A stretch of 64,000 nt of DNA. Source: Marinomonas ushuaiensis DSM 15871. GTDB lineage: Bacteria > Pseudomonadota > Gammaproteobacteria > Pseudomonadales > Marinomonadaceae. The first letter of the stretch is position 1. Every line of letters begins with the position of its first letter. Shown here piece by piece: positions 26,718-39,748 of this stretch. The DNA lies in contig NZ_JAMB01000001.1 of the NCBI RefSeq assembly GCF_000521805.1, positions 124,001 to 188,000 on the forward strand, given 5' to 3'. The notes below the pieces were generated by a model that did not search any database, was not told where the DNA came from, and saw nothing but the letters and a program-made list of their open reading frames with translations. The position numbers were made by a program, and so were the translations under genes.

Positions 26718-27137
26718 TTAGGTATTACTGCGGAACTGCTGAATAGTACGCAAACGGGCCATAGCTTCCACTAATTCCGCTGTCGCACGAGTGTAGTCGA
26801 CATCAGGTTTCTGCTCTGCTAAAAGTTCAAGAGCGTGCTTTTGAGCTTCTAGTGCTGCTTCTTCATCCAAATCTCTTGCACGAATAGCGGTATTAGCCAA
26901 GACGGTGACCCGGTGAGGTTGAACTTCTAAGAAGCCACCTGACACGAAGATATGCTCTTCATCACCATTTTCTTTAACCACACGAACAGGACCTGGTTGC
27001 AGAGTTGTTAACAACTGAGCGTGACCAGGAAAAATACCTAGATCACCATAGCTGCCTGCAGCCACAAGAGATTGAACCGTACCGGAAAAAATCTCTTGTT
27101 CAGCGCTTACGATATCGCAGTGTACTGTGATAGCCAT
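26718..27137 (-). CDS. atpC: ATP synthase F1 epsilon subunit
   Basis: This 139-residue subunit of the central stalk couples and inhibits F1 rotation. It has the N-terminal beta sandwich ([58 protein letters not shown] segment). A helical C-terminal hairpin ([19 protein letters not shown]) follows. It is the last gene of the nine-gene atp operon and ends near the terminator at 26655-26693. Confidence 0.95.
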   Translation of the reverse strand: MAITVHCDIVSAEQEIFSGTVQSLVAAGSYGDLGIFPGHAQLLTTLQPGPVRVVKENGDEEHIFVSGGFLEVQPHRVTVLANTAIRARDLDEEAALEAQKHALELLAEQKPDVDYTRATAELVEAMARLRTIQQFRSNT

Positions 27138-27201
27138 AAGTTGCCTCTCTTAAGTCATACTTAGTAAAAGCACTTTGCAGCGCCTTTACTACGCGTGATG
27201 G

Positions 27202-28590
<1,389 letters not shown>

Positions 28591-28607
28591 TTAAAAACCT
28601 AAATACC

Positions 28608-29468
28608 TTAAACCGCTGCCGCGCCGCTGACTATCTCAGAAATTTCCTGAGTAATTGCTGCTTGACGAGCCTTGTTGTACACCAGCTGTAATTCATCAAT
28701 GATATCGCCAGCGTTGTCCGTTGCGTTTTTCATAGCAAGCATACGAGCTGCTTGTTCACACGCAATATTTTCAACAACTGATTGATATACTTGAGATTCA
28801 ATATAACGAACCAACAACTCGTTTAAAATTTCAACAGGTTCTGGCTCATAAATGTAATCCCAGTGGTGCTTTAATTTTGCATTCTCTTCTGCTTTTAATG
28901 GCAAAAGTTGTTCAACCGTTGGGTTCTGAGTCATGGTGTTCACAAACTCATTTGAAACCACAAAAAGACGATCGATACGACCTTCATCAAACGCATCTAG
29001 CATCACTTTCACACTACCAACTAAATCGTCAGCTTTAGGCGCATCGCCTAAACCAGTGAAAGCAGATGTTACATTTCCGCCGTAGTTACGAAAAAATGAA
29101 ACGGCTTTAGAACCAATTGTACAAATGTCAATTTCAACACCTGAATCAGCAAACTGTTTCATATTTTTGATAGCTGCTTTGAACACATTAACGTTCAAAC
29201 CACCACATAAACCACGATCAGAAGAGATCACGATATAACCAACACGCTTCGCCTCACGCTCGGTAAGGTAACGGTGTTTATACTCAGGATTCGCGTTAGC
29301 CAAATGGCCAACTACTTGGCGAATTCGTTCCGCATACGGACGAGAAGCGGCCATACGATCCTGAGCTTTACGCGTTTTACTTGCCGCTACTTTTTCCATA
29401 GCACGAGTAATTTTACGCGTATTGTTAATGCTCGAAATCTGAGTACGTATCTCTTTTCCGACTGCCAT
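28608..29468 (-). CDS. atpG: ATP synthase F1 gamma subunit
   Basis: This 286-residue rotor shaft has an N-terminal helix [20 protein letters not shown], the central [16 protein letters not shown] segment, and a C-terminal helix ending [21 protein letters not shown]. All are diagnostic of gamma. It sits between atpA and atpD in the standard order. Confidence 0.96.
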   Translation of the reverse strand: MAVGKEIRTQISSINNTRKITRAMEKVAASKTRKAQDRMAASRPYAERIRQVVGHLANANPEYKHRYLTEREAKRVGYIVISSDRGLCGGLNVNVFKAAIKNMKQFADSGVEIDICTIGSKAVSFFRNYGGNVTSAFTGLGDAPKADDLVGSVKVMLDAFDEGRIDRLFVVSNEFVNTMTQNPTVEQLLPLKAEENAKLKHHWDYIYEPEPVEILNELLVRYIESQVYQSVVENIACEQAARMLAMKNATDNAGDIIDELQLVYNKARQAAITQEISEIVSGAAAV

Positions 29469-29554
29469 AATAGAACTGCCCTTGTGAGAATGTTATTTCA
29501 CAAACTGCAAGAAGATGGCGACAAACTAAAATAATTAGCTTGTCACCAAAGTCA

Positions 29555-31099
29555 TTACCAAGTTTGCGTCGCTTTAAACTTCTCGATTGCCGCTTTAAGT
29601 GTCGCTTCAATCTCGCCGTTAAAATCACCAGTTTTGTTAATGTCAGCCATTAGATCAGCATGTTCGCTGTTCATATAACCCAACAAAGAAGCTTCAAAAC
29701 TACCAATTTTGCTTGTTTCAACATCTTCAAGGAAGCCATCATTAGCAGCGTAAAGAACTACGCCCATATCAGCTACTGGCATAGGAGAGAACTGCTTTTG
29801 TTTCATCAGTTCAGTAACCTGTTTACCGTGTTCTAGCTGCTTACGAGTCGCTTCGTCTAGGTCAGATGCAAACTGAGCGAAAGCCGCCAATTCACGATAC
29901 TGAGCCAAAGCAAGACGAACGCCACCGCCAAGTTTTTTGACAATCTTAGTTTGCGCGGCACCACCAACACGAGATACCGAAATACCGGCGTTCATCGCTG
30001 GACGAATACCCGCATTAAACGAGCTCGTTTCCAAGAATATCTGACCATCTGTGATGGAGATAACGTTGGTTGGTACGAAAGCAGATACGTCACCACCTTG
30101 GGTTTCGATGATTGGCAAAGCAGTCAAAGAACCTGTTTTACCTTTCACTTCACCGTTAGTGAATTTTTCTACATAGTCAACGTTTACACGAGACGCACGC
30201 TCAAGAAGACGAGAGTGAAGGTAGAAAACATCACCAGGGTAAGCTTCACGACCTGGCGGACGACGAAGAAGCAAAGATATTTGACGGTAAGCCCAAGCTT
30301 GTTTCGTCAAATCATCATAAACTATCAAAGCGTCTTCACCGCGATCGCGGAAATATTCACCCATAGTACAGCCAGTGTATGGCGCTAGGAAAAGCATAGA
30401 CGCTGGATCAGATGCACCCGCTGCAACAACAGTGGTGTATTCCATCGCGCCAGCTTCTTCAAGCTTACGTACTACGTTTGCAATAGTAGATTGCTTCTGA
30501 CCAATCGCTACATAAACACATTTAATGCCACTGTTTTTCTGAGCAATAATGGTATCGATAGCTAATGCTGTTTTACCAATCTGACGGTCACCGATGATCA
30601 ACTCACGTTGACCACGACCAATTGGCACCATGGCATCAATGGCTTTATAACCAGTTTGAATCGGTTGATCTACTGACTGACGTTCGATAACGCCCGGAGC
30701 CACTTTCTCAACTTTATCAGTTAATTTTGCATTGATATCGCCTTTGCCGTCGATTGGATTACCCAATGCATCAACAACACGACCAAGCAATTCAGGTCCA
30801 ATTGGAACTTCCAAAATACGACCTGTACATTTAACTTTTTGACCTTCTACAAGGTCTTGGTATTGACCCAATACAACCGCACCAACAGAGTCACGCTCTA
30901 GGTTAAGGGCCATACCGTAAACACCACCAGGGAATTCAATCATTTCCCCGTACATAACATCTGCCAAACCGTGGATCAGAACGATACCGTCTGCCACGCT
31001 GACAATTGTACCCTCATTTTGGGCATCAGAAGTCACATCGAGGTTGTCGATGCGCTTCTTAATAATCTCGCTGATCTCAGATGGATTCAGTTGCTGCAT
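29555..31099 (-). CDS. atpA: ATP synthase F1 alpha subunit
   Basis: This 514-residue non-catalytic nucleotide-binding subunit starts [18 protein letters not shown]. Walker A is in [13 protein letters not shown] (about 169-176), and [23 protein letters not shown] and [10 protein letters not shown] are conserved. Nothing is missing or unusual. Confidence 0.97.
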   Translation of the reverse strand: MQQLNPSEISEIIKKRIDNLDVTSDAQNEGTIVSVADGIVLIHGLADVMYGEMIEFPGGVYGMALNLERDSVGAVVLGQYQDLVEGQKVKCTGRILEVPIGPELLGRVVDALGNPIDGKGDINAKLTDKVEKVAPGVIERQSVDQPIQTGYKAIDAMVPIGRGQRELIIGDRQIGKTALAIDTIIAQKNSGIKCVYVAIGQKQSTIANVVRKLEEAGAMEYTTVVAAGASDPASMLFLAPYTGCTMGEYFRDRGEDALIVYDDLTKQAWAYRQISLLLRRPPGREAYPGDVFYLHSRLLERASRVNVDYVEKFTNGEVKGKTGSLTALPIIETQGGDVSAFVPTNVISITDGQIFLETSSFNAGIRPAMNAGISVSRVGGAAQTKIVKKLGGGVRLALAQYRELAAFAQFASDLDEATRKQLEHGKQVTELMKQKQFSPMPVADMGVVLYAANDGFLEDVETSKIGSFEASLLGYMNSEHADLMADINKTGDFNGEIEATLKAAIEKFKATQTW

Positions 31100-31137
31100 G
31101 CTAAATTCCTCAACCCTGGTTTCGATTTAACGAAACT

Positions 31138-31674
31138 CTAGGAGTTTATCGCCTCGGACAGTTTCGCTAATTTACCGCGTACCGAACCGTCGATGATTAA
31201 GTCACCTGTACGTATAACCACGCCACCAATCAGGCTCGCGTCAGTTTCATTGATCAAGTTAATCTTACGATCTAACTTTTTACTCAATGAATCGGCTAAT
31301 GCTTGTGCTTGTTCTGCTGATAATTCGAATGCTGACGTAAAGTTAACATTTACGGCTTTTTCAAATTTCAGTTTGAACTGTAAAAACAACTCAGAAATAG
31401 CTGGAATAAGCGATAAACGCTTATTTTCAGCAAGGGTAAGCAAAAAGGCTTTCCCTTGTTCTGTTGTAGCTTCTGCACAGACATCAGCCAGAGCGTTTGC
31501 CTTCTCTTCCGCACTAAAAGCTGGATTTCCAAGCGCTTTCTTAAGCTTAGGTTCAAGCGTTACAGTAGCCAATATGTTTAACATATCAGCCCATTCTGTA
31601 ACTTGACCTTGCTCTCGAGCAACTTCAAAAACCGCTTTAGCATACGGTCGCGCGACTGTTTTTAATTCAGCCAT
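31138..31674 (-). CDS. atpH: ATP synthase F1 delta subunit
   Basis: This 178-residue delta (OSCP-type) subunit joins F1 to the peripheral stalk. It shows VARPYAKAVFEVAREQGQV at the N-terminus and DASLIGGVVIRTGDLIIDGSVRGKL-type sequence at the C-terminus. Gene position between atpF and atpA is standard. Confidence 0.95.
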   Translation of the reverse strand: MAELKTVARPYAKAVFEVAREQGQVTEWADMLNILATVTLEPKLKKALGNPAFSAEEKANALADVCAEATTEQGKAFLLTLAENKRLSLIPAISELFLQFKLKFEKAVNVNFTSAFELSAEQAQALADSLSKKLDRKINLINETDASLIGGVVIRTGDLIIDGSVRGKLAKLSEAINS

Positions 31675-31685
31675 TAGACCCTCGC

Positions 31686-32156
31686 TTAAAGCTCTTTGGC
31701 GAGCTGTTCAACGATCTCGCTATGTGCTTTTTCGTCAATGGTGGTTCCCAAAATCTTTTCGGCACCAGCAAATGCAAGAACGGAAACTTGAGCACGCAAT
31801 GCTTCTTTCGCACGCAATACATCTTGTTCAATTTCTGCTTGAGCTGCTTTGCGCAAGCGTTTGCCATCAGCAATCACTTGTTCTTTAGCCTCTTCAATCA
31901 TTTGGTTCGCACGTTTATTGGCTTGTTCAATTATATCGGCCGCATTATCTTTGCTTTCACGTAGTAATTGGTTGGCTTGTTCTTGTGCCAATTCAAGATC
32001 ACGTGAAGCACGATTTGCTGCTTCTAAGCCGTCTGCAATTTTCTTGCTACGCTCTTCGAGCGCAGCAATGACTGGTGGCCACACAAATTTCATGCAGAAC
32101 CAGACGAAAATGGCAAACGAAATAGCTTGGCCTATAAGTGTGAGATTCAAATTCAC
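31686..32156 (-). CDS. atpF: ATP synthase Fo subunit b
   Basis: This 156-residue peripheral stalk protein has one N-terminal membrane helix ([20 protein letters not shown]) followed by a long charged coiled-coil ([39 protein letters not shown]). Size and form equal those of E. coli AtpF. Eleven bases separate it from atpH. Confidence 0.95.
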   Translation of the reverse strand: MNLNLTLIGQAISFAIFVWFCMKFVWPPVIAALEERSKKIADGLEAANRASRDLELAQEQANQLLRESKDNAADIIEQANKRANQMIEEAKEQVIADGKRLRKAAQAEIEQDVLRAKEALRAQVSVLAFAGAEKILGTTIDEKAHSEIVEQLAKEL

Positions 32157-32210
32157 GCTAATATCCTCGCTCTAAGTCGTTTAAAAAAGCTTTCAATTTC
32201 AATTGAAATC

Positions 32211-32489
<279 letters not shown>

Positions 32490-32530
32490 TTAATTTACAA
32501 GGTTTAAAAAACAAGGGTATTACAAAATCA

Positions 32531-33376
<846 letters not shown>

Positions 33377-33405
33377 TTAATGATTAAAACTGTATTCCTT
33401 CATTA

Positions 33406-33813
33406 CTAACTATTCTTTAGCAAGATAGGACTGAGCCAATGGCTCAAAATTGCGACACCAAAACCTGCAAAAAAAGCCTCTGCAGACAAAGGTTTTATCC
33501 AAAGAAAAACCAGCGACACTAAAACCGCTGTCATCACCAACTTACCGGCTTCTCCACGATAAAATGATCTCACGACATCTTTTGCTGACCGAACACCTTT
33601 ATACCCAAAAACCCGCCACGCCATATAAATACTTGGCAAAATACTTGACCAGGCTCCTAATAAAAAAGAGTAAGAACTAAGACCGTCAACAATGTAAAAA
33701 ATTCCCAAGGATATAAAAATAGTGAGTAAAAATTGTAATAGGACAAAACGAAATACAGCTCGCTTTTTCGCGCTAACAATTGCGCTTGCACTTAGCGGCT
33801 TATTTACTTCCAT
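33406..33813 (-). CDS. atpI: ATP synthase subunit I
   Basis: This 135-residue membrane protein with about four hydrophobic segments is the first gene of the atp operon. AtpI assists assembly or Mg uptake around the c ring and is poorly conserved; here position and hydrophobic pattern (FVLLQFLLTIFISLGIFYIV, LVMTAVLVSLVFLWI) give the call. The N-terminal 20 residues are basic. Confidence 0.85.
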   Translation of the reverse strand: MEVNKPLSASAIVSAKKRAVFRFVLLQFLLTIFISLGIFYIVDGLSSYSFLLGAWSSILPSIYMAWRVFGYKGVRSAKDVVRSFYRGEAGKLVMTAVLVSLVFLWIKPLSAEAFFAGFGVAILSHWLSPILLKNS

Positions 33814-33976
33814 TACTCACTCTCTATTGCGCACTGTAAAAGTGCAATCAATGTGATGTTTTATAAAATTCGAGGCATTATATGGTTAATAGCTGCTGTA
33901 TTCAACTTAAACCGAATAGCAAAATAACTTTCTAGCTATCTTGCTTGGGTAGAAATAAATAACTTATAAAAGTTAC

Positions 33977-34858
33977 TTATTTATCTTCAAGGAGTTCACT
34001 TATCAAGAGTTCTAAGTGTTCTGGGTTACGATACTCGATAACAAGTTTGCCTTTTCCTTTTGCAGATGGCTGAATTTTTACGGCTGCGTTAATCTTTTGA
34101 CTGATACGCTCAGCTTCTGCACTCAAATCAGGCAAGATAGGTTTGTTATCATCAATTTTGTCAACGACTTGAAAGTTTTTAACCAACCTCTCAGTCTCAC
34201 GAACAGACAAAGATTTAGTCACTACTTGTGAAGCGGCTTGTATTTGTTTGTCATGCTCTAAAGGAATAAGGGCTCTCGCATGACCCATTTCAATATCACC
34301 ATGTTCTAATAAACGACGAACTTCTGGTGTTAACCCCAATAGACGCAACAAATTGGCAACAGTTGATCTAGATTTACCAACGGTATCTGCAACTTCTTGT
34401 TGTGTAAGATGAAAATCTTCAATTAGACGCTGTAACGCAAGCGCTTCTTCTACTGGGTTTAAATCTTCACGTTGAATGTTTTCAATAAGCGCTAATACCA
34501 CAGCATCAGCATCTTCAACATGGCGAATAATAACAGGGACTTGCGTCAAATCAGCAAGTTTAGCGGCACGCCAACGACGTTCTCCAGCGATGATTTCATA
34601 TTGATTGTGGCCATTAGGTCGAACAACAATAGGCTGCATTATGCCTTGAGTTCGAATAGAAGATGCCAAATCTTCTAGTTGCGCAGGATTCATGTCACGA
34701 CGAGGTTGAAACTTTCCTTTAGAAAGCCACTCAACAGGTAGATAGGTTAAGCCTTTTATTTGATCATTATTAGAGTCACTCTGCTCTTTATTTACTGCAG
34801 TTTGTGGTGCTAATAATGCATCTAAGCCACGACCTAGACCTCTTTTTTTTATCGTCAT
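33977..34858 (-). CDS. parB: Chromosome partitioning protein ParB
   Basis: This 293-residue centromere-binding CTPase begins RGLGRGLDALLAP, the ParA-interacting peptide. The CTP-binding domain follows with GIMQPIVVRP and the conserved GERRWRAAKLA. The helix-turn-helix region holds HLTQQEVADTVGKSRSTVAN, and there is a C-terminal dimerisation part. It spreads from parS sites near the origin. It is directly downstream of parA. Confidence 0.95.
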   Translation of the reverse strand: MTIKKRGLGRGLDALLAPQTAVNKEQSDSNNDQIKGLTYLPVEWLSKGKFQPRRDMNPAQLEDLASSIRTQGIMQPIVVRPNGHNQYEIIAGERRWRAAKLADLTQVPVIIRHVEDADAVVLALIENIQREDLNPVEEALALQRLIEDFHLTQQEVADTVGKSRSTVANLLRLLGLTPEVRRLLEHGDIEMGHARALIPLEHDKQIQAASQVVTKSLSVRETERLVKNFQVVDKIDDNKPILPDLSAEAERISQKINAAVKIQPSAKGKGKLVIEYRNPEHLELLISELLEDK

Positions 34859-34900
34859 TTGATCAACCCTAATTTGTACAAGTATTTTTTATTAAGCAGT

Positions 34901-35668
34901 CTACACTACACTCTTACGAATAAACTCACCCGCTAAAGCCAGATAAGCGACAGCACCACGAGATTGTTTTTCGTAGTGTAAAACAGGTAATCCATAGCTT
35001 GGGGATTCAGCTAATCGAATATTTCTCGGTATAACCGTGTCATATACTTTATCACCAAAATATTTATGGAGTTGACCAGAAACATCGTGTGTCAAACTAG
35101 GGCGAGGATCATACATAGTTCGTAGGATGCCTTCGACCTCAAGTGATGGGTTTAATACTTGAGTAATGCGTTCTATAGTTTGCAGTAAAGCAGTTAATCC
35201 TTCCAAGGCATAATATTCACATTGCACTGGAATAAGCACGCCTTGAGACGCTGCTAACGCATTTACGGTGAGCATATTTAAAGATGGAGGACAATCTAGC
35301 AAGATATAGTCAAAATCATTATCGACCTCATAAAGCCCCGCTCGAAGTCGGGTTTCTTTACTTGGTAAATCTAACAAAGCCACCTCAGCACCAGTCAAAT
35401 CACCATTAGCAGGCAATACCCAGTATTCACCAGGCATACTTTTTTTCATTACCTCTTTAACACCGTGAGAACCAATAAGAACATCATAAACACTGGTTTC
35501 TAGCTCACCTTTTATCAAGCCGCTTCCTGTCGTAGCGTTACCTTGAGGGTCAAGATCAATAAGTAAAACTCGACGTTTCATTGCAGCAAGCGATGCGGCT
35601 AAGTTGACACAGGTGGTAGTCTTTCCAACACCACCTTTTTGATTGGTAACCGCGATAGTTCTAGCCAT
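34901..35668 (-). CDS. parA: Chromosome partitioning ATPase ParA
   Basis: This 255-residue ATPase of the ParA/Soj type has a deviant Walker A, NQKGGVGKTTTCVNLAA (about 9-25), and DLDPQGNATTG. DYILLDCPPSLNMLTVNAL carries the Walker B aspartate. Its start lies 3 bases after the rsmG stop, with an AAAGGAT ribosome binding site inside the rsmG end, so the genes are co-translated. With ParB it segregates the origin region. Confidence 0.95.
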   Translation of the reverse strand: MARTIAVTNQKGGVGKTTTCVNLAASLAAMKRRVLLIDLDPQGNATTGSGLIKGELETSVYDVLIGSHGVKEVMKKSMPGEYWVLPANGDLTGAEVALLDLPSKETRLRAGLYEVDNDFDYILLDCPPSLNMLTVNALAASQGVLIPVQCEYYALEGLTALLQTIERITQVLNPSLEVEGILRTMYDPRPSLTHDVSGQLHKYFGDKVYDTVIPRNIRLAESPSYGLPVLHYEKQSRGAVAYLALAGEFIRKSVV

Positions 35669-35671
35669 TAT

Positions 35672-36298
35672 TTATCCTTTACGCGTCATCACGACCATGT
35701 GACGCTCCGCTTGAATATTTGGCACATTAAGAGGCTCTACTAAAACGACATCTACTTCTTTTGGCAGTGCTGCTATTTCGTCACTAGGGTACACACCTTT
35801 CATGGCTAAAAAATTACCTGTTTCTTTAGGTAAAGGTAAAGTCCAATTGATCATATCTTGCAAAGAAGCAAACGCACGTGAAATAACATGATCATAATCA
35901 CCTTGATAACGATGCTTCTCTACTCTTTCATTCGCCACAGTGACATTATCGATGTGCAAATCCATCTTAACCTGAGTTAAAAAACGTGTTTTCTTACCAT
36001 TACTGTCTAAAAGCGTAAAACGTTTTTCAGGGTAACATATAGCAAGCACCATACCAGGTAGACCCGGGCCAGTACCAACATCGATAATATTTTCACCGGT
36101 TATATAGGGTAACGTCGCCAAACTATCGAGTAAATGCAAGGAAATCATCTGTTCCACATCTCGAATAGCAGTCAGGTTATAAGCCTTATTCCACTTTTCA
36201 AGCATTCCTAAATAGTTAACAAGTGTCTGAATGGTTTCATCAGATAAAGAGGCACCCATTTCTTGGGCGCCTTTTTGAATGGTTTCAAAATGTGTCAC
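35672..36298 (-). CDS. rsmG: 16S rRNA (guanine-N7) methyltransferase RsmG
   Basis: This 208-residue SAM-dependent methyltransferase modifies G527 of 16S rRNA. The SAM motif is NIIDVGTGPGLPGMVLA; KAYNLTAIRD, SLATLPYI and VISRAFASLQDM are conserved in RsmG (GidB). It sits between mnmG and parA, its usual place. Confidence 0.94.
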   Translation of the reverse strand: MTHFETIQKGAQEMGASLSDETIQTLVNYLGMLEKWNKAYNLTAIRDVEQMISLHLLDSLATLPYITGENIIDVGTGPGLPGMVLAICYPEKRFTLLDSNGKKTRFLTQVKMDLHIDNVTVANERVEKHRYQGDYDHVISRAFASLQDMINWTLPLPKETGNFLAMKGVYPSDEIAALPKEVDVVLVEPLNVPNIQAERHMVVMTRKG

Positions 36299-36351
36299 AG
36301 TCGATCCATTTCAATAAATAAAAAGTAATAAAGAATTATCGGCCGATGATA

Positions 36352-38241
36352 TTAGGCACTTTTTCGTGCAATGGCACGTTTTTTCAAATGAATAAGCAGC
36401 AAGGATACCGCAGCAGGTGTGATACCTTGAATCCGAGAAGCGGCCGCAAGTGTTGCAGGACGAATTTCAGTCAGCTTTTGCTTCACCTCATTCGATAAGC
36501 CTTCCATGTTACTGTAATCTAAATCATCAGGTAATGGTGTGTTTTCTTGTCGACGTAAACGCTCAATGTCTTCTGCTTGACGAGTAATGTAGCCAGAATA
36601 TTTCACAGCAATTTGAACCTGCTCTGAAACTTGCTCATCCACAGATTCGTCAGGTATATTTTTTAAGTTTGCGATATCAGAATAAACAATATTAGGACGT
36701 TTAAGCAGTTCTAGTAAGCTGTACTCATGAGTAATTGGCGTTTCTAATTTTGGGTTAAGTACTTCTGATTCTGGTGAATTCGGTACAATCCAAGTTGACT
36801 TAAGACGTTCTGTTTCAACTTCTATGGCTTCACGTTTTTTACAAAAAGCCGCCCAACGCTCATCTGAAACTAAACCAAGTTCTCGACCTTTTTCTGTCAA
36901 ACGCATATCTGCATTATCTTCACGAAGAATCAATCGATATTCCGCTCGACTGGTAAACATGCGATAAGGCTCTTTAGTTCCCATGGTTATCAAGTCGTCT
37001 ACCAGCACGCCAAGGTACGCTTCATCACGTCGAGGTGTCCAAGCTTCTTTGTCTTGAGCAAGCAATGCTGCGTTCAAGCCAGCAAGTAAACCTTGAGCTC
37101 CAGCTTCTTCGTAGCCGGTTGTACCATTGATTTGTCCAGCAAAGAACAACCCTGGCATATGTTTGGTTTCTAAAGAATATTTTAAATCTTGAGGATTGAA
37201 GTAATCGTATTCAATGGCATAACCAGGACGAATAATATGAGCGTTTTCCATTCCTTTCATAGAACGAACTAATTCAATTTGTACATCAAACGGCAAAGAT
37301 GTCGAAATACCATTTGGGTATAGCTCGTGTGTGGTTAAACCTTCAGGTTCGATGAAAATCTGATGTGAATTTTTATCGGCAAAACGAACTATTTTATCTT
37401 CAATTGAAGGACAGTAACGTGGACCAACACCTTCAATCACACCTGTGTACATAGGTGAACGATCCATACCAGAACGAATAATGTCATGAGTGCGTTCGTT
37501 GGTATGAGTGATAAAACATTCAATCTGACGAGGATGCATAGCGCGATTCCCCATGTAAGACATAACCGGTGTTATATCATCACCAGGTTGTGCCTGCATC
37601 TGAGAAAAATCAACAGAACGTGCATCAATTCGAGGTGGTGTTCCAGTTTTTAAGCGATCAACTCGAAATGGTAAAGCGCGTAATTTTTCAGCCAAACCAA
37701 TGGATGGAGGATCACCTGCTCGGCCACCAGAGTGATTTTGTAATCCAATGTGTATAACACCACCTAAAAAAGTACCGGCCGTTAATACAACCGTTTTGCT
37801 GTTAAAACGTATACCAGTTTGTGTGATAACACCTCGAGCTTCACCATCTTCAACGATTAGATCTTCAGCAGATTGTTGAAAAAGCCATAGGTTTTCTTGA
37901 TTCTCTAATTTATGTCGAATGGCCGCTTTATATAAAATACGGTCAGCTTGAGCACGTGTTGCTCGCACAGCGGGGCCTTTTCGAGAGTTCAAAGTTCGAA
38001 ATTGAATACCGGCTTGATCGGTTGCTAAACCCATAGCACCGTCCAAAGCATCAATTTCTTTTACAAGATGTGACTTCCCAATACCACCAATGGCTGGGTT
38101 ACAGGACATTTGTCCTAAAGTTTCAATGTTGTGAGAAAGTAATAATGTTTTGACACCCATACGTGCTGCAGCCAAAGCCGCTTCTGTACCAGCGTGTCCG
38201 CCACCAACCACAATTACATCAAAACGACTTGGGAAATCCAC
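36352..38241 (-). CDS. mnmG: tRNA uridine-5-carboxymethylaminomethyl modification enzyme MnmG
   Basis: This 629-residue FAD-dependent enzyme works with MnmE to modify wobble uridine 34 of several tRNAs. The FAD motif is [20 protein letters not shown], followed by [30 protein letters not shown], and [20 protein letters not shown]. The C-terminal helical domain that binds MnmE is present ([19 protein letters not shown]). Its upstream region is the AT-rich block discussed under oriC candidates, resembling the gidA-side origin of E. coli. Confidence 0.96.
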   Translation of the reverse strand: MDFPSRFDVIVVGGGHAGTEAALAAARMGVKTLLLSHNIETLGQMSCNPAIGGIGKSHLVKEIDALDGAMGLATDQAGIQFRTLNSRKGPAVRATRAQADRILYKAAIRHKLENQENLWLFQQSAEDLIVEDGEARGVITQTGIRFNSKTVVLTAGTFLGGVIHIGLQNHSGGRAGDPPSIGLAEKLRALPFRVDRLKTGTPPRIDARSVDFSQMQAQPGDDITPVMSYMGNRAMHPRQIECFITHTNERTHDIIRSGMDRSPMYTGVIEGVGPRYCPSIEDKIVRFADKNSHQIFIEPEGLTTHELYPNGISTSLPFDVQIELVRSMKGMENAHIIRPGYAIEYDYFNPQDLKYSLETKHMPGLFFAGQINGTTGYEEAGAQGLLAGLNAALLAQDKEAWTPRRDEAYLGVLVDDLITMGTKEPYRMFTSRAEYRLILREDNADMRLTEKGRELGLVSDERWAAFCKKREAIEVETERLKSTWIVPNSPESEVLNPKLETPITHEYSLLELLKRPNIVYSDIANLKNIPDESVDEQVSEQVQIAVKYSGYITRQAEDIERLRRQENTPLPDDLDYSNMEGLSNEVKQKLTEIRPATLAAASRIQGITPAAVSLLLIHLKKRAIARKSA

Positions 38242-39060
38242 GGGAACCTCGGTATTACTAAATAAACAGGATAAATGAATAAAAAACGATCAACGCTTGA
38301 TTAGGCCGCTTAGTATATAGGCTAATTTTCAAAAAGAAAGCGATCGAACCCGCCTTCCCCGGTCATCAATATTAATATATATAAGTAAGTATATAAGATC
38401 TTTTGTTATTGTTATGTTTATATAGTAAGAGAAAATCTGTATATAAGTTTCTATTTTTCTTATATATCAATAGATTACATAGATAACATCTTGTTAATTC
38501 CACCCCTTTTATCCTGTGTTGTGGATAACCTAAACCTGTGCATAAAAGTACCACTTATACACTCCTTGAAATTAACCTCTAAGTTGTTAAAAACTGTGCA
38601 AAACTTCTTATCAACCTATCACCGTACTTATCAACAGCTATATTTTTTATGTTTTTTAATTTCAACTATTTGTTTTTTAAGCGATTTTATTTTTTTATGG
38701 GCTTCTCAGAGGAGAATAAATAAAAAATTAATCCACAAGAAAAAAATATAAAAATTCTTTTTAGATAAAAAAAATTATTTTTATTAAGTGGATAATACTT
38801 AGAGGTACTGATCTATATAGCTTTTTAAGCATTATAAAAACATATAATTTTTTTTTAGAATTTCAACTTGTGAGTAACTTTTATTTTGTAAGGCCATTTT
38901 TTATAAAATGGCTATAAAAAAGGTGTGAATTGATGGTTTAGCGAGTTAGGGAAAGAATGCAAGGTATCAAATGTATAAAAAAACCTCTAACCTTCTGCAA
39001 ATGAAGCAAAAGATCAAAGGTTTCATTGGTGGCTTATTAGCAACCGACTAAACGGTGAGA
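38242..39060. other. AT-rich non-coding block upstream of mnmG with DnaA-box-like sites (oriC candidate 1)
   Basis: No credible gene is present across about 820 bases; short frames here are low-complexity A/T sequence. DnaA-box matches to TTATNCACA are exact at 38520-38528 and 38537-38545 (both minus strand). One-mismatch sites lie at 38555-38563, 38595-38603, 38628-38636, 38729-38737 and 38787-38795. A/T runs from about 38640 to 38870 could be an unwinding element. Position beside mnmG (gidA) is that of E. coli oriC. Whether this or the block before dnaA is the working origin cannot be decided here. Confidence 0.55.
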
Positions 39061-39630
39061 TTAGCTATTCTTTAAGCTTTTCATATCAATGATGAAGCGA
39101 TACTTCACATCACCTTGTTTCATTCGTTGGTAAGCTTGGTTTATGTCTTGGATATTAATCATTTCAGCATCACGATTTTATATCGTGTTCAACACAGAAG
39201 TTCAAAACCTATTGTGTCTCTGCAATACCACCCATTAAAGATCCAGTTAGAACACGACGCTTCAATACTAAGCTTGCAGAATGAATAGTAGGTTCTATTG
39301 GCTCAATTAACCCGACTAAAATGTGGGTTCCATCAACCTTTAAGCAGTTTAGGTATGGATTCAAATTATGTTGAACAGGAATTGTATCTAATAGATAGTC
39401 AAAGGTCGTAGCTGCGGCTTTCATTTGATCTGCATCCGTTGAAACAATGACATGATCAGCACCTTGTTTTTTTGCCTCTGCTATTTTGCTTTCAGAACGT
39501 GTAAAAATAGTTACTTCAGCGCCCAATGCTTTAGCGAATTTCACCCCTATATGGCCTAAACCGCCCATACCTAAAACGCCGACTTTATCACCTGCTTTAA
39601 CGTTCTGATAATTAGCTTAACCTTTGTTAT
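39061..39630 (-). pseudogene. Remnant of a zinc-type NAD(P)-dependent alcohol dehydrogenase
   Basis: The minus strand reads VKAGDKVGVLGMGGLGHIGV and on through ALGAEVTIFTRSESKIAEAK, the nucleotide-binding domain of cinnamyl-alcohol/YahK-like dehydrogenases, until a TAG at 39209-39211. Homologous sequence continues after that stop as VLNFCVEHDIKS, then reappears in another frame as DAEMINIQDINQAYQRMKQG and ends KSLKNS-stop at 39061. There is therefore one nonsense change and one frameshift. The N-terminal catalytic half (zinc site, about 150 residues) is missing at the upstream end, where an in-frame TAA occurs near 39615. A decaying gene beside the acuR-acuI pair. Confidence 0.8.
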
Positions 39631-39695
39631 AAAAAGAGAAAATTAAATTTTTCCTACACAGTTATTATAAATATTTAATCTAAATTTGATTTTAA

Positions 39696-39710
39696 TAGGC
39701 GATTGGTCTA
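39696..39710. promoter_or_regulatory. Putative AcuR operator upstream of acuR
   Basis: TAGGCGATTGGTCTA is an imperfect inverted repeat. It shares 14 of 15 bases with TAGACGATTGGTCTA in front of acuI. A 14-base stretch overlapping its left part, TTGATTTTAATAGG, recurs 40 bases downstream at 39726-39739, possibly a second weaker site. Confidence 0.7.
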
Positions 39711-39748
39711 AATTGTTTTTCATACTTGATTTTAATAGGTCATTAACC

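Noticed and set aside
29951..30388. 145-residue plus-strand frame within atpA
   Set aside because: It is antisense to the conserved atpA gene and rich in Thr, Arg and Tyr as expected for a shadow frame.
38372..38751. Short frames in the AT-rich block beside mnmG
   Set aside because: They are low-complexity A/T translations without ribosome binding sites and overlap the DnaA-box cluster.
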